Below are positions 34,341 to 44,090 of a stretch of 64,000 bases of DNA, piece after piece. The stretch's first letter is position 1. Every line of letters starts with the position of its first letter. Source of the DNA: Pseudomonas salomonii (lineage in GTDB: Bacteria > Pseudomonadota > Gammaproteobacteria > Pseudomonadales > Pseudomonadaceae); contig NZ_FNOX01000002.1 in assembly GCF_900107155.1 (NCBI RefSeq), positions 372,001 to 436,000 of the forward strand. Direction: 5' to 3'. The notes under the pieces were generated by a model, which made no database searches, was not told where the DNA came from, and saw only the letters and a list, made by a program, of their open reading frames with translations. The translations under genes were made by a program, and so were the position numbers.

Positions 34341-35978
34341 TCATGCGTCCAACCAAACTTGCTCGGCAAACATGAAGCCCATGAAGCCGCCGAGTGGATT
34401 GCTTCCATAGCCTTTGACGCGCTGATCGATGCCGTCGATGTTACTGATGAATACGGGAATACCGATTCCGCAATGATCATGCACCAGAGTCTGCATGTCC
34501 GCGTACATTTTGCCGCGTTTTGCGTCGTCGGTTTCACCACGGGAAAGCAGCAGCAGTTGGTCAAATTGATCGTTCTTCCAGGCGGATTCGTTCCAAGGCG
34601 CGCTCGACTGGAAGAACTGCGAAAACATCACGTCAGCACTGGGTCGTGGATTGATGTTGCCGAAACTTAACGGGTGCTTCATCCAGTGATTGGACCAATA
34701 GCCATCGCTCGGCAAGCGGCTGACGTCGAGCTTGAGCCCGGCGTGTTTCGCCGACTGTTGCAACAGCACCGCCATGTCCACCGAGCCGGTGGCGGCAGGC
34801 GATGCGATCAGCGGCATAGTGATGCTCTCCATGCCGGCCTTTTTCAGCAGGAACCTGGCTTTTTCCGGATCGTAGGCGGTCTGCGGCAAGTCAGCATTGT
34901 AGTAGCGCGCACCCGGGGAAATCGGGTGATCGTTACCGACCACAGCGAAGCCACGAAACACTGCAGACTTGATCTGCTCACGATCAAGCAAATATTTCAT
35001 CGCCTGAGTAAACTCCGCGCTTTTACCCGGCATTTGATCCTGACGGATGATCAGGTCGGTGTAGTTGCCCGACGGCGCCGAAATCACCTGGTGCTTACCG
35101 CTGGCCTTAATGCGCACGGTTGAACGCGGATCGACTTCGTTGGTGATCTGCACATCGCCGGATAACAAGGCATTGATCCTTGAAGGTTCGTCGGCGATCC
35201 CGATGAATTCAATTTCATCGAGGTAAGGCAAACCCGGTTTCCAATAGCCGGGATTGCGCACGGCAACGGAACGCATACCAGGCTTGAACTCCTTGACCTT
35301 GAACGGGCCGGTACCTATCCCCAGGTTAAAGTCGGTAGTGCCTTCGGGAACGATCAGGAAATGCGAAACCGCCAGGATCGAAGGCAGCTCGGCATTGGGC
35401 CCGCTGAGACGGATCTGCACTTCGGTAGGGCTTGTCGCCTTGACCTCGCTGAACTGCTCCGCCAGAGGCAGGACCTTGGAGCCCGTGACGGGGTTCTTGT
35501 GGCGTAATAACGAAAACACCACGTCAGCGGCGGTCAGAGGCTTGCCGTTGTGAAACGTCACTTCTTTGCGCAAGGTGATCAACCAGAGCGTGGCATCGGT
35601 CGTATCGAAACGCTCGGCCAGCTCCAATTGCGGCACCATGTGGCTGTCGAAACGGGTCAGCCCGTTATAAAACATGAACTGCCGCGTATAGTCGGTAGAC
35701 CCGGACCCTTTGGCTGGGTCCAGCGTATCGGCGGTGGAACTGTTCATGCCGGCGACCCGGATCCGCCCACCCGGCTTGCCTTTTGCGGGTCCCGCCGCTT
35801 CATCGGCGAGGAGCTTGCCGGCGGCACCGAATAAACTGCCGGTCCCTGCGACGGCGACACTGGCTACGCCCAACATTTGCAAGGCGCTTCGACGAGAAAT
35901 ACCACGACTGAGGCTTTCAAAGATGCGCAAGCTTTCCTGGCCGCTGGTTAGTGTGGAGTCTACTTTGATGTCAGTCAT
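34341..35978 (-). CDS. Tat-exported peptide/nickel-type ABC substrate-binding protein (orphan)
   Basis: A 545-residue family 5 solute-binding protein starting at MTDIKVDST; the longer frame would begin with TTG. Residues 24-50 contain a twin-arginine signal (SRRSALQMLG followed by a hydrophobic stretch), so export by Tat is likely, unusual for DppA/OppA relatives, which use Sec. The body has TLDPAKGSGSTDYTRQFMFY and WLITLRKEVTFHNGKPLTA, typical of peptide-binding proteins. No permease or ATPase genes lie beside it, so it must use a remote ABC system or act as a receptor. It is the distal gene of a minus-strand group with two FAD oxidases and a GNAT protein. Confidence 0.85.
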   Translation of the reverse strand: MTDIKVDSTLTSGQESLRIFESLSRGISRRSALQMLGVASVAVAGTGSLFGAAGKLLADEAAGPAKGKPGGRIRVAGMNSSTADTLDPAKGSGSTDYTRQFMFYNGLTRFDSHMVPQLELAERFDTTDATLWLITLRKEVTFHNGKPLTAADVVFSLLRHKNPVTGSKVLPLAEQFSEVKATSPTEVQIRLSGPNAELPSILAVSHFLIVPEGTTDFNLGIGTGPFKVKEFKPGMRSVAVRNPGYWKPGLPYLDEIEFIGIADEPSRINALLSGDVQITNEVDPRSTVRIKASGKHQVISAPSGNYTDLIIRQDQMPGKSAEFTQAMKYLLDREQIKSAVFRGFAVVGNDHPISPGARYYNADLPQTAYDPEKARFLLKKAGMESITMPLIASPAATGSVDMAVLLQQSAKHAGLKLDVSRLPSDGYWSNHWMKHPLSFGNINPRPSADVMFSQFFQSSAPWNESAWKNDQFDQLLLLSRGETDDAKRGKMYADMQTLVHDHCGIGIPVFISNIDGIDQRVKGYGSNPLGGFMGFMFAEQVWLDA

Positions 35979-36277
35979 ATCAGTTGTACCTGCCGAATAG
36001 AAGAAGGATGAAGTGCTCCGGTTTACCGGAACGTCTTGCAAACACCAACGACGGTGACGCCAACATCAAAGCAACGGCGTGGAACCGATTACAGCATCAC
36101 GAGCCCCTCCTGAACCGATTGAAATTGCGGCGATCCTGGCACAAACCACCGTTTTCAGAATGGCCCTCAGCAGATTTTGCGGATCGCACCACGCATGGAC
36201 GCACTTGCGTTTTTGGTGCACGTTTTCCGAGTGAGTGTCTGACGTGACTGAGTCGGCGTGAGGGGCTTGGACGCGAC
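35979..36277. other. Gap between oxidase and binding-protein genes
   Basis: A 299-base non-coding stretch. GCACGTTTTCCGAGTGAGTGTCTGACGTGACTGAGTCGGCGTGA has several GTGA/GACT repeats but no convincing hairpin. It may contain a separate promoter for the binding-protein gene. Nothing else recognised. Confidence 0.25.
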
Positions 36278-37564
36278 CTAGCGTACCAAGTCCTGAAACC
36301 GGTAGTAGGCGCCTACCAACGGCAGAAACCATGGGTTTCCAAAATGCCCGGGGATGGCTGGCCACGTGAAGTCTCGCCACGGATTAAGATCGGCACGCCC
36401 ATCGAGCACCTCGGCCATGATCGCGCCCATGTAGGTCGACATATGAGTACCGTGGCCGCTGTAACCCATGGAGTAGAACAGTCCGTCGTGCTCACCGGCC
36501 CGAGGCAGGCGATCGCGTGTCATATCGACCATGCCGCCCCAACAGTAATCGATGCGCGTAGCACTTAGCTCTGGGAAGACGTCAATCAGCGATTTCTGCA
36601 GGATAACGCCACTTTTCATGTCGGAAGCGGGGTTTGACATTGCGAATCGCGCGCGCCCACCAAACAACAAACGATTGTCGGGAGTGACCCGAAAGTAGTT
36701 AACGAAATTTTTCGTATCGGTGATCATGCGCCGGTGTGGCATCAGGCGGCCAAGCAGCTCATCGGACAATGGCTCTGTGACGATGATAAAAGCACCAACG
36801 GGCACGATGCGCCGGCGAAACCACGCCAGCGGCCCTATCGCAGACGTCCCGGTCGCCAACAGTACCTGCTTGGCACGCACTTCGCCGCGTGGCGTTTTGA
36901 CCTGGTGCACAGTTCCGGTCTGACGCGTGAGGCCAAGAACAGGGGCGTTTTCATAAATTCGCACACCCCGCCGAGCGGCAGCCTCCGCGAGGCCCTGACC
37001 ATATCGACCAACGTGCATGCCAGCGCTTTTAGCGAAGACCAGACCTCCGAAATAACGGTCGGAACCGATTTCGCCGCTCAATTGCTCGCGGGTCAGCATG
37101 TACGTGTCGGGATCGCATTCCTTTTCCATGAGTGCATGCGACCGGGCCAGCTTGTCGAAGTGCTCAGGTTTCGCCGCAAGCTTGAGCTTGCCGACCCGTT
37201 TGAAATCGCAGTCGATGCCCTCTTGCGCAATCAGCGACTCCACTTTGCTGACCCCTGCGTCAAAAGCGCGATACAACAGGTTGGCGCGCTCGCGTCCGAT
37301 AGCGGTGGACAAGGCATAGTAATCCTGGGCAAAGCCGTTGTTACACATCCCCCCATTGCGGCCGGAGGCGGCATTGCCAACCAGACCGGCCTCGAAGACG
37401 GCCACATTAGCGCCCTTTTTGGCCAGTGCAATGGCGGCAGACAAACCGGTAAACCCGGCGCCGACGATCGCAACATCGACCTCGCCACTGGGTGAATCAC
37501 GTTCACCGGCGGCAAATTCAGGGGCGGTATCCAGCCAATAGGGCATCAGTTTCATAAGGGGCAT
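36278..37564 (-). CDS. FAD-dependent amine/amino-acid oxidase (DAO family)
   Basis: A 428-residue flavoprotein. The dinucleotide fold is DVAIVGAGFTGLSAAIALAKK (split residues 30-50) with the FAD-binding acidic residue at AVFEAG; ASGRNGGMCNNGFAQD matches the PuuB/glycine-oxidase-like signature, and GGMVDMTRDRLP with GYSGHG are the C-terminal FAD contacts. Relatives oxidise gamma-glutamylputrescine, sarcosine, D-amino acids or similar secondary amines to aldehyde or keto acid, NH3 or amine and H2O2. It is the third gene of a group of two such oxidases flanking a GNAT protein. Substrate unknown. Confidence 0.85.
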   Translation of the reverse strand: MPLMKLMPYWLDTAPEFAAGERDSPSGEVDVAIVGAGFTGLSAAIALAKKGANVAVFEAGLVGNAASGRNGGMCNNGFAQDYYALSTAIGRERANLLYRAFDAGVSKVESLIAQEGIDCDFKRVGKLKLAAKPEHFDKLARSHALMEKECDPDTYMLTREQLSGEIGSDRYFGGLVFAKSAGMHVGRYGQGLAEAAARRGVRIYENAPVLGLTRQTGTVHQVKTPRGEVRAKQVLLATGTSAIGPLAWFRRRIVPVGAFIIVTEPLSDELLGRLMPHRRMITDTKNFVNYFRVTPDNRLLFGGRARFAMSNPASDMKSGVILQKSLIDVFPELSATRIDYCWGGMVDMTRDRLPRAGEHDGLFYSMGYSGHGTHMSTYMGAIMAEVLDGRADLNPWRDFTWPAIPGHFGNPWFLPLVGAYYRFQDLVR

Positions 37565-37623
37565 TCCATCATCTGAGGTGAGCCATCGATTCGCGCGTAC
37601 AAAGCTTTGAGTAAGTGCCCGCG

Positions 37624-38529
37624 TCAGCCAATCGACTGGTTGGAGAGGGCAAATAAACGCGCGTCAGTCCCAGTGGGACAAGCAGGGGATTGCGTCGCGC
37701 GCACCATCGGCGTCGCATGACCAACACAGGGCAGGCCCTGGTCGGCCAACCATTGCGACAAGCCACTGTCTTCAGTGACGTCGATACGAACGAAACGGCC
37801 TCGATGAGCGTCAGCGAGTGCGGTAATAACAGCTCTGGCAGACGCCTCCGCGCCGGTGCCACCGGCAATCACCGGACCAATGACCACGCCACGGCCGAAC
37901 TCGCGTGAACAGCCGTAAGCTGACACCCCCGCGCCGTGATCGACGACCAGGATGCTTCCCACCTCGAACAAGGCACTCAGCAATGCGCTGCGATCACGGC
38001 CTGTCGCTGCTAGATCCAGTTGTCGCACCGCGTGTTCATCACCCACCAGCATGGCGCGTATGTGCGTTGAATAAGGGACGAAGTGATGCGCGAGCTCCAG
38101 CACCGCCTGGTGCTGGTTGACCTGCCCATGAGCGATGAAGCCGAGCCGAGTGTAAAGTGCCAGGCCCTCGTGGGTGGAGTTGAGGATCAGCGTTCGCCCA
38201 CCTGTCTCCTGCAACAGTCGATCCATCAGGGCTCGCCCGATACCCTGGCCCTGGATGGCTGGGGACACAATGATCATGCCCATCGAGGCATGGGTCTCAC
38301 CTTGCAGCCACCATAATGCTGTTGCCACTAACCGCCCTTCCATTTCCACTGCGAGACCCGCGCCAAGATCGAAAGCGAAGCGCCAATCCGCCTCCCGGTA
38401 CGGCCACCCCAACGCGGATGAGAGGCCGACCGCACAGGGTAGATGGTCCTCACGTAGAGGCATCAGGCGTGGCGTCGCAGGCTGAGACCGGGCCGCCGGC
38501 TCGGTATTCTGGTCGGAGTGCTTCAACAT
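37624..38529 (-). CDS. GNAT-family acetyltransferase (two-domain, YitH-like)
   Basis: A 301-residue protein with a GNAT domain in the first half; the acetyl-CoA loop is SPAIQGQGIGRALM and LILNSTHEGLALYTRLGF follows. The second half (RDRSALLSALFEVGSILVVDHGAGVSAYGCSREFGRGVVIGPV divided over strands) is the C-terminal domain seen in YitH/HolE-like GNATs, where it probably helps bind substrate. It lies between two FAD oxidases, so it may acetylate an amine that the oxidases also handle. The ATG at 38529 is preferred over one seven codons upstream. Confidence 0.82.
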   Translation of the reverse strand: MLKHSDQNTEPAARSQPATPRLMPLREDHLPCAVGLSSALGWPYREADWRFAFDLGAGLAVEMEGRLVATALWWLQGETHASMGMIIVSPAIQGQGIGRALMDRLLQETGGRTLILNSTHEGLALYTRLGFIAHGQVNQHQAVLELAHHFVPYSTHIRAMLVGDEHAVRQLDLAATGRDRSALLSALFEVGSILVVDHGAGVSAYGCSREFGRGVVIGPVIAGGTGAEASARAVITALADAHRGRFVRIDVTEDSGLSQWLADQGLPCVGHATPMVRATQSPACPTGTDARLFALSNQSIG

Positions 38530-38574
38530 AACGAAGGTACCTATGATCAAACAGTAGCAATGGAGGGCAGGTGT

Positions 38575-39900
38575 TCAGAAATCCGCTACCTTGCCCCAGA
38601 CCGACGATTTAAACCGGTCAGGGTGGTATGGCCGCGGATCCACGATAGGGGCGGCGCCGCTGACAATATCGGCAATCAAATGGCCTGCACCGGGGCCGAT
38701 ACCGAAGCCGTGCCCACTGAACCCGGCGGCCAGTACCAGACCTGGAAGGCTTCCCAGCTCGCCTATCCCAGGAACGCCGTCAGGCGTACTGTCCACATAA
38801 CCCGCCCAGGCTGCCGTGACCGAAGAATCTTTCAGTACCGGGACCAGCTCAACCGCGCGTTTGTAGGTCAGTTCAACAACTGAGGCGTCCACACTCGGAT
38901 CGAGAACTCGCATCCTTTCCATCGGCGTCGGCTGGTCCAGCCTCCAGCGCTTCCAGCTTTCATGGCCCGAGCGCAGACCTTCGAACCCGCCAAGTGCCAG
39001 GTTGCGCCACCTTCGCTGAAACATCGGCAAAAATTGCGGGGCAAAACCGAGCAGCTGTGGGGTGAGGTCGACGCGCCCTCTCCCACTGATCGCCAGCGTA
39101 TAGCTGCCATCGTAGCGGCGTGTCATGGAGGCATCGGCCGTATGAAGCGCGCTGGGGATTTCCTGGCTTGGGCAGGAAACAGAGAGCACGGTTTGACGAA
39201 TTGTGGCTTGGGGAAAGCGGATGCCGTATTGGCGGCAGAACGAGGACGCCCAGGCACCAGCCGCGAGAACCGCCAGCTGAGTGCGGATAACGCCTTTTTC
39301 AGTGACTACCGCGGACAGTCGACCCGCTTGGGTCTCGACGCCACGCACGGCACAGCCCTGATGCACGGTACTGCCAAGGGCCATAATGGCGCGCGCGACT
39401 GCCGGGGCAGCGCGAGAGGGGTCTGCAATGCCGTCGGTGGGAGCGAACACCCCGCCCTTCCACTGTTTGCCGGTCGCCTTGCCGCGTTCAGCGGCTTGCT
39501 GTGCGCTGAGCATGGAAGTTTGAATGTTGACACTACGGGCGAACTCACCCCAACGTGCCCAACCCGCCAACTCCTTCTCGCTGTTGCTCAGATAGAGCAA
39601 CCCGCAACGAGTAAAGCCTGTCTGCTCACCCGTTTGCGCGCCGAATTGCTCCCACAGCTCGAGGCTTTTGGTCGCCATAGGCAGTTCACGCTCATCGCGA
39701 TTTTGCTGACGGCACCAGCCCCAGTTACGACTCGATTGTTCTGCGCCTATACGGCCTTTTTCAACCAGCGCGACCTTCATGTCGCGTTTGGCCAGGTAGT
39801 AGGCGGTAAATGCCCCAATGATGCCGCCGCCAATCACCACCACATCAGCGTCTGTCGGGAGGTCCGGAGAGCTTTCCACGGAAATTAGAGGCGCTGGCAT
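38575..39900 (-). CDS. FAD-dependent amine/amino-acid oxidase (DAO family)
   Basis: A 441-residue flavoprotein, first gene of the minus-strand group. The FAD fold begins at residue 18 (DADVVVIGGGIIGAFTAYYLA), with EQSSRNWGWCRQQNRD following; the C-terminus has TPDGVPGIGEL and AAGFSGHGFGIGPGAG. It resembles hydroxyproline/opine/D-amino-acid dehydrogenase-like oxidases. Along with the related oxidase at 36278, the GNAT protein and the exported binding protein, it suggests use of an amine or opine-like compound taken from outside. Exact substrate not assignable. Confidence 0.85.
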   Translation of the reverse strand: MPAPLISVESSPDLPTDADVVVIGGGIIGAFTAYYLAKRDMKVALVEKGRIGAEQSSRNWGWCRQQNRDERELPMATKSLELWEQFGAQTGEQTGFTRCGLLYLSNSEKELAGWARWGEFARSVNIQTSMLSAQQAAERGKATGKQWKGGVFAPTDGIADPSRAAPAVARAIMALGSTVHQGCAVRGVETQAGRLSAVVTEKGVIRTQLAVLAAGAWASSFCRQYGIRFPQATIRQTVLSVSCPSQEIPSALHTADASMTRRYDGSYTLAISGRGRVDLTPQLLGFAPQFLPMFQRRWRNLALGGFEGLRSGHESWKRWRLDQPTPMERMRVLDPSVDASVVELTYKRAVELVPVLKDSSVTAAWAGYVDSTPDGVPGIGELGSLPGLVLAAGFSGHGFGIGPGAGHLIADIVSGAAPIVDPRPYHPDRFKSSVWGKVADF

Positions 39901-40618
39901 GTTCTGGTTATCCGCTGAAGGGCTGCTGGAAATGTGGGTTTCTGGATCACCGGATTAAGGGCCGTAGCAGCTTGCGCAACGGCACTTCCCTTTTCAGGAC
40001 CACACCAGAAAATGTTCTGCGCATCATGCATTTTTGACTGTGTTACTCAGAAATACCTTAAACAGATACTGAGTCTCAAAGTCGCGATTGCGCTGTTGCA
40101 ACAGACTTTCATTACAGCACTGTGAACTCAGCAGATGGCGTTAAAAATAACGGATGGCTGATAGAAAAGACCGTATTGCGATCCTGAAGCAGCAGAGTTT
40201 GCGGACTAAACCCGTCTTGGGCCGGACCAAAAACGTATTCGTACGTCAGTTATCAGTGCAGACAACACAATCCGACGGGTGTCCATTAGTCAAGGCGCAA
40301 CGTGCTGCGCTGTTCCGTACCGTTCGACCTCCTGGTCGGTGTCTACCGTTCAGCCTCTGCGCGTTTTTTCAAATATCTCCGCATGGCAACGGCCGGGGCG
40401 TCGCTAGCCACCGATATCCTGTTTTGCCTATGGCGATCTCTAACTGGAATGCACGCAATATCTATTCCGCTATCAAGACCATTTGGCATTAGTGCTGAAA
40501 ACGGATAGTTGCGCTCAGGCATTTTTCAGCGCTGCGCCCGTTCTGGCTTTACTGAAGAAAACGGAATAGGCATGCGCTTCCGGTTGAGCCGTCACTGCAC
40601 TGCGATTGGTACTGCGGG
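39901..40618. other. Long non-coding stretch with no recognisable gene
   Basis: About 720 bases between a minus-strand oxidase and a minus-strand TetR gene. Composition is more AT-rich than the surroundings. ACTCAG and CTGAGT form a wide inverted repeat near 40043-40073. Small open frames are present but have no start context or family resemblance. It may hold the oxidase-operon promoter and an old insertion or deletion scar. Confidence 0.3.
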
Positions 40619-41272
40619 TCAAATTGCCAGATGGCCCAGGCCGACAGCCTGCTTGAGGTACGGCGCCAGCAGAGCGAACGCTTCTGCTTCAAGTTCGCCG
40701 GAGGTTAACCATTGAGGGCACTCGATCACTGCACGATGAGTAAGCGCTTCGACGGTCGTTTCGAGCATGAAAACGAGCTTCTGCAACTGGTAGGCGGACA
40801 TCTGCGGAAAGCGCCTTGCCAGGTGTTCCTGAAGCAGGGAAGACAGTTTTTCGCTAAGTTCGATTGCCTTTACATAAAGCCCGACACGTGGAATTTGCTC
40901 CATCAGGACCTTATGCAGCTCAGGCTGTAGCCGATGTGCGTCCAGACTTGAACGAATGATCGCAAGTAGCAAAACATCGAGTGGGGAGTCGCGATGACTT
41001 TGCAACGCAGACTCAACGATTGCCAGCACCTCCTTGAAGTGCCCCTCAATTACACTCGCGACCAACGATTCCTTGTTTGGAAAATATTGGTACAGCGTTC
41101 CGATGCTCACGCCTGCCCGTTCCGCAATGGCGCCAGTGGTTGCACTCTCATAGCCACAACGGACCAAAACCTGAGAGGCCGCCTGCAAAATGGCCTCAAC
41201 GGTACGTCTGGAACGCTCTTGGACGGGCACCTTTCTCGCGGTGGTAAAGGCCGCTCCGCTCTTAGTCACCAT
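40619..41272 (-). CDS. TetR-family transcriptional regulator
   Basis: A 217-residue TetR regulator; the ATG at MVTKSGAAF has GGAGG five bases upstream and is chosen over an ATG 42 bases earlier. Helix-turn-helix residues are ATTGAIAERAGVSIGTLYQYFPNKESLV. It is divergent from a serine beta-lactamase-like gene 112 bases away and is likely its regulator. Ligand unknown. Confidence 0.85.
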   Translation of the reverse strand: MVTKSGAAFTTARKVPVQERSRRTVEAILQAASQVLVRCGYESATTGAIAERAGVSIGTLYQYFPNKESLVASVIEGHFKEVLAIVESALQSHRDSPLDVLLLAIIRSSLDAHRLQPELHKVLMEQIPRVGLYVKAIELSEKLSSLLQEHLARRFPQMSAYQLQKLVFMLETTVEALTHRAVIECPQWLTSGELEAEAFALLAPYLKQAVGLGHLAI

Positions 41273-41384
41273 GTAGCCTCCAAACGCGAGTTGTGGATCT
41301 GAGGAACCGCTCATATTGTAACTGAGGCCAACAATGGCTGCTCTGCTGCAATCTGGTCAAGCCAACTCAGGAGCATGGATAAAA

Positions 41385-42551
41385 ATGACATCGGCAACCT
41401 CACTCGGTATCGACGCCAACCGTCTCGCACGGCTATCAGCCGCCATCAACGCGGACATCGAGGCAAATAAGTTCGACGGCGCAGTAGTGCTCGTCGCCCG
41501 CCGTGGCACCGTCGTCCTGCATGAAGCACTCGGCTATGCGGACCGCGCCGCGGGCAAACCAACCCAACTCAATTCCGTCTTTATCACCATGTCCATTTTC
41601 AAGCAGATGGTGAACGCTGCTGTGCTGCAGCGGATCGACCGCGGTGAAATCGGCTTCACGACACAGGTGCGAGAGTTGATTCCCGAATATGCGGCCAATG
41701 GAAAAGGCGCCACGACCATCGCTGATCTGATGCTGCACAAAGCTGGCTTACCTTTGGGAGCGCCAGGCATACCGCCCGAGAACATCGGCGATATTCAAGC
41801 GGTGAGCCGTGCGGTAAGCGCCATGGTGCCCCAATCAGTTCCAGGGACGAGTATCAGTTACGCAGCAGTACTCGGGCACGCCGTACTCGCTGAAACAGTA
41901 CGCCGACTCGATGGTGGGCATCGCTCATTCGGTCAGATTCTCAAGGAAGACCTCATCGAGCCTCTTGGAATGACAGACACGTCACTTGGCTTCGGGCTGC
42001 GCAAAGACCAAATCGAACGTGCGGTACCGGTGGTGGTAAAAAATCACGGACCAGCGCTATTGGATCCCGTCATGCTTGAGGGCGCCGGGAAGCATGCGCT
42101 GATATCAGGATTTGAGGTTCCTGCGGGTAGCGCCTTCACCACCGCGTATGACTGGTTCCGCTTTGCCGAAGCCTGTCGTCGAGGAGGTGAAATCGACGGG
42201 GCACGTATCCTTAGCCCGGCAATTTTGCGCTTCGCTCGCACAATCGCGACGGGCGATATGATCAACAGCCTATGGGACTATGCTCAGAATATGAGGGGGT
42301 GGCCAGCGATTCCGGCAAACCTCGGACCCGGTTTCTACGTCAGGGGAAGTGGAATCACCTCACACGCTTTCGGCCAGCTCTCCTCCCCTGAAACCTTCGG
42401 AGGCATCGGAACCGGGTCTAACTGTTTCTGGGTGGATCCCGAGCGAGAACTCACTTATGTGTTTCTTTCAGCGGGGCTGATGGAGGATTCCTATAGCTGG
42501 GAAAGGCATCAGCGTTATGCAGACCTCGTACATGCTTCGGTAATGGAATGA
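41385..42551 (+). CDS. Serine beta-lactamase-like hydrolase (class C/EstB family)
   Basis: A 388-residue serine hydrolase of the beta-lactamase/penicillin-binding fold. The catalytic SxxK is Ser70-Ile-Phe-Lys73 (ITMSIFKQMV); a Tyr occurs in the expected second motif (SISYAAVLGHAV), giving YAA rather than YAN. No signal peptide, so it is cytoplasmic and more likely an esterase, transesterase or D-amino-acid amidase than a resistance enzyme. The ATG used has GGAG upstream. It is divergent from a TetR gene, presumably its repressor. Confidence 0.83.
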   Translation: MTSATSLGIDANRLARLSAAINADIEANKFDGAVVLVARRGTVVLHEALGYADRAAGKPTQLNSVFITMSIFKQMVNAAVLQRIDRGEIGFTTQVRELIPEYAANGKGATTIADLMLHKAGLPLGAPGIPPENIGDIQAVSRAVSAMVPQSVPGTSISYAAVLGHAVLAETVRRLDGGHRSFGQILKEDLIEPLGMTDTSLGFGLRKDQIERAVPVVVKNHGPALLDPVMLEGAGKHALISGFEVPAGSAFTTAYDWFRFAEACRRGGEIDGARILSPAILRFARTIATGDMINSLWDYAQNMRGWPAIPANLGPGFYVRGSGITSHAFGQLSSPETFGGIGTGSNCFWVDPERELTYVFLSAGLMEDSYSWERHQRYADLVHASVME

Positions 42552-42713
42552 ATGGCAATCTAATCGGCGCGGATCGATCAGTATTGAACGAGGGATAAAA
42601 AGGTCCGCTGCGGTAGCCAGCAGCACCGCCCCCAATCCTGACCCGTGTCTGTCGACGGTCGGTTGTAGAACTCAACACCTCTAGACACGCGGGTTGTAAC
42701 CATCGAATGGTCA

Positions 42714-44024
42714 ATGACGATGCCCAACCTGAAAAAATGCTTTCCCCTGCTCATCGGGCTCTTGCTCTGGAAAGAAGCCCTGGCGAAACCGACGCTCGAT
42801 GAGCAGAGCATCATCTCGTACGTGGACAGTCACAGCGCCGCACAGATCGCGTTGCTTGAAAAACTCGTCAACATCAACAGCGGAACGGACAACGTCGAGG
42901 GTGTGGTCAAGGTCGGCAATCTGATCAAGCCAGAACTTGAGGCGCTGGGCTTTGATACCCGTTGGCATGACCTGCCTGCAGAAATGAAACATGCCGGAAG
43001 TCTCGTGGCCGTGCACAGCGGCGCACAATCTGCCAAGCGGCTCTTATTGATAGGCCATCTGGACACTGTTTTCCCCAAAACCAGTGCGTTCCAGACATTC
43101 GCCTATGTCAATGACGGAAAAGGAGCCACAGGCCCAGGCGTCATCGACGATAAGGGCGGTATTGTCACCCTGCTATACGCCCTGCAAGCCTTGAAGCAAA
43201 ACGGATCGCTGGACACTATGAACATCACAGTGGTCCTGATCGGTGACGAAGAGCTCGCGGCAAAGCCGACCCGCATCTCCAGAGAGGTACTGGTTAGCGA
43301 AGCCAAAAAAAGCGACATCGCGTTGGGTTTCGAATTTGCGTTATCGCCCAATCAGTTGATCACCGAGCGTCGGGGATTAAGTGAGTGGTTTCTGACCAGT
43401 ACTGGCAGGGATAAACATTCGGCGACCGTCTTTGAGCCAGAAACAGGTTTTGGTGCGATTTATGAATCGGCCCGCGTTCTGGATGAGATTCGATCCAAAC
43501 TTTCCAACGAGCCAGGATTGACCTTGAACCCTGGGCTTATCTTGGGCGGTTCCACTGCAGTAGAGGATGTAGCCGGAGGACAAGGCATTGCTTCAGGCCG
43601 GAAGACAACCGTCGCCAAGGTTGCGTCCGTGCATGGCGATCTCAGGTTCAGTAGCGAGGATCAAAAGAATGCCGCGCAAACGCGGCTGAAAGAGATAGCC
43701 AGCCATCCGCTGCCGCAGACCAGCAGCGAGTTGAAAGTCAACGACATCATGCCTGTCATGGCCGATCGCGAAAGCAATCGGCAGCTTCTGCGAGCCTATA
43801 GCCAAGTCAGCGTGGACCTGGAGGGCCCCGCGTTAGTCTCCGCGCCGTCAGCGGAGCGAGGCGGCGCTGATATTTCCTATGTGAACCAATATGTGACGTC
43901 GAGCCTGGACGGCCTGGGTGCATGGGGAAAAGCGGCTCACAGTGAAAATGAAAGCATAGACCTGGCCTCTCTGCCCGTCGTCACGAAGCGGGCGGCTATT
44001 TTCATGAGTCGCTATGGTAAGTAG
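42714..44024 (+). CDS. Secreted M20 carboxypeptidase (glutamate carboxypeptidase/CPG2-like)
   Basis: A 436-residue exported metallopeptidase with a signal peptide (about residues 1-24, ending ALA). M20A hallmarks are LLIGHLDTVFPK, VIDDKGGIVTLLYAL, VLIGDEELAA with the catalytic Glu, and a dimerisation domain with GRDKHSATVF. CPG2 relatives remove C-terminal glutamate from folate and N-acyl-glutamates in the periplasm. Two ATGs six bases apart are possible starts and neither has a strong ribosome site. It is convergent with a LysR gene. Expression may depend on the upstream gene; no terminator separates them. Confidence 0.85.
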   Translation: MTMPNLKKCFPLLIGLLLWKEALAKPTLDEQSIISYVDSHSAAQIALLEKLVNINSGTDNVEGVVKVGNLIKPELEALGFDTRWHDLPAEMKHAGSLVAVHSGAQSAKRLLLIGHLDTVFPKTSAFQTFAYVNDGKGATGPGVIDDKGGIVTLLYALQALKQNGSLDTMNITVVLIGDEELAAKPTRISREVLVSEAKKSDIALGFEFALSPNQLITERRGLSEWFLTSTGRDKHSATVFEPETGFGAIYESARVLDEIRSKLSNEPGLTLNPGLILGGSTAVEDVAGGQGIASGRKTTVAKVASVHGDLRFSSEDQKNAAQTRLKEIASHPLPQTSSELKVNDIMPVMADRESNRQLLRAYSQVSVDLEGPALVSAPSAERGGADISYVNQYVTSSLDGLGAWGKAAHSENESIDLASLPVVTKRAAIFMSRYGK

Positions 44025-44090
44025 CTGTTTGTTTTGGACGCCAGGGACGGCCGAGACCCCCACCAACTGCAGCCGTTAGACAGAGTCCAC

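Noticed and set aside
41385..42551. Antibiotic-resistance beta-lactamase
   Set aside because: No signal peptide, YAA instead of YAN/YSN and closer resemblance to EstB-like esterases.
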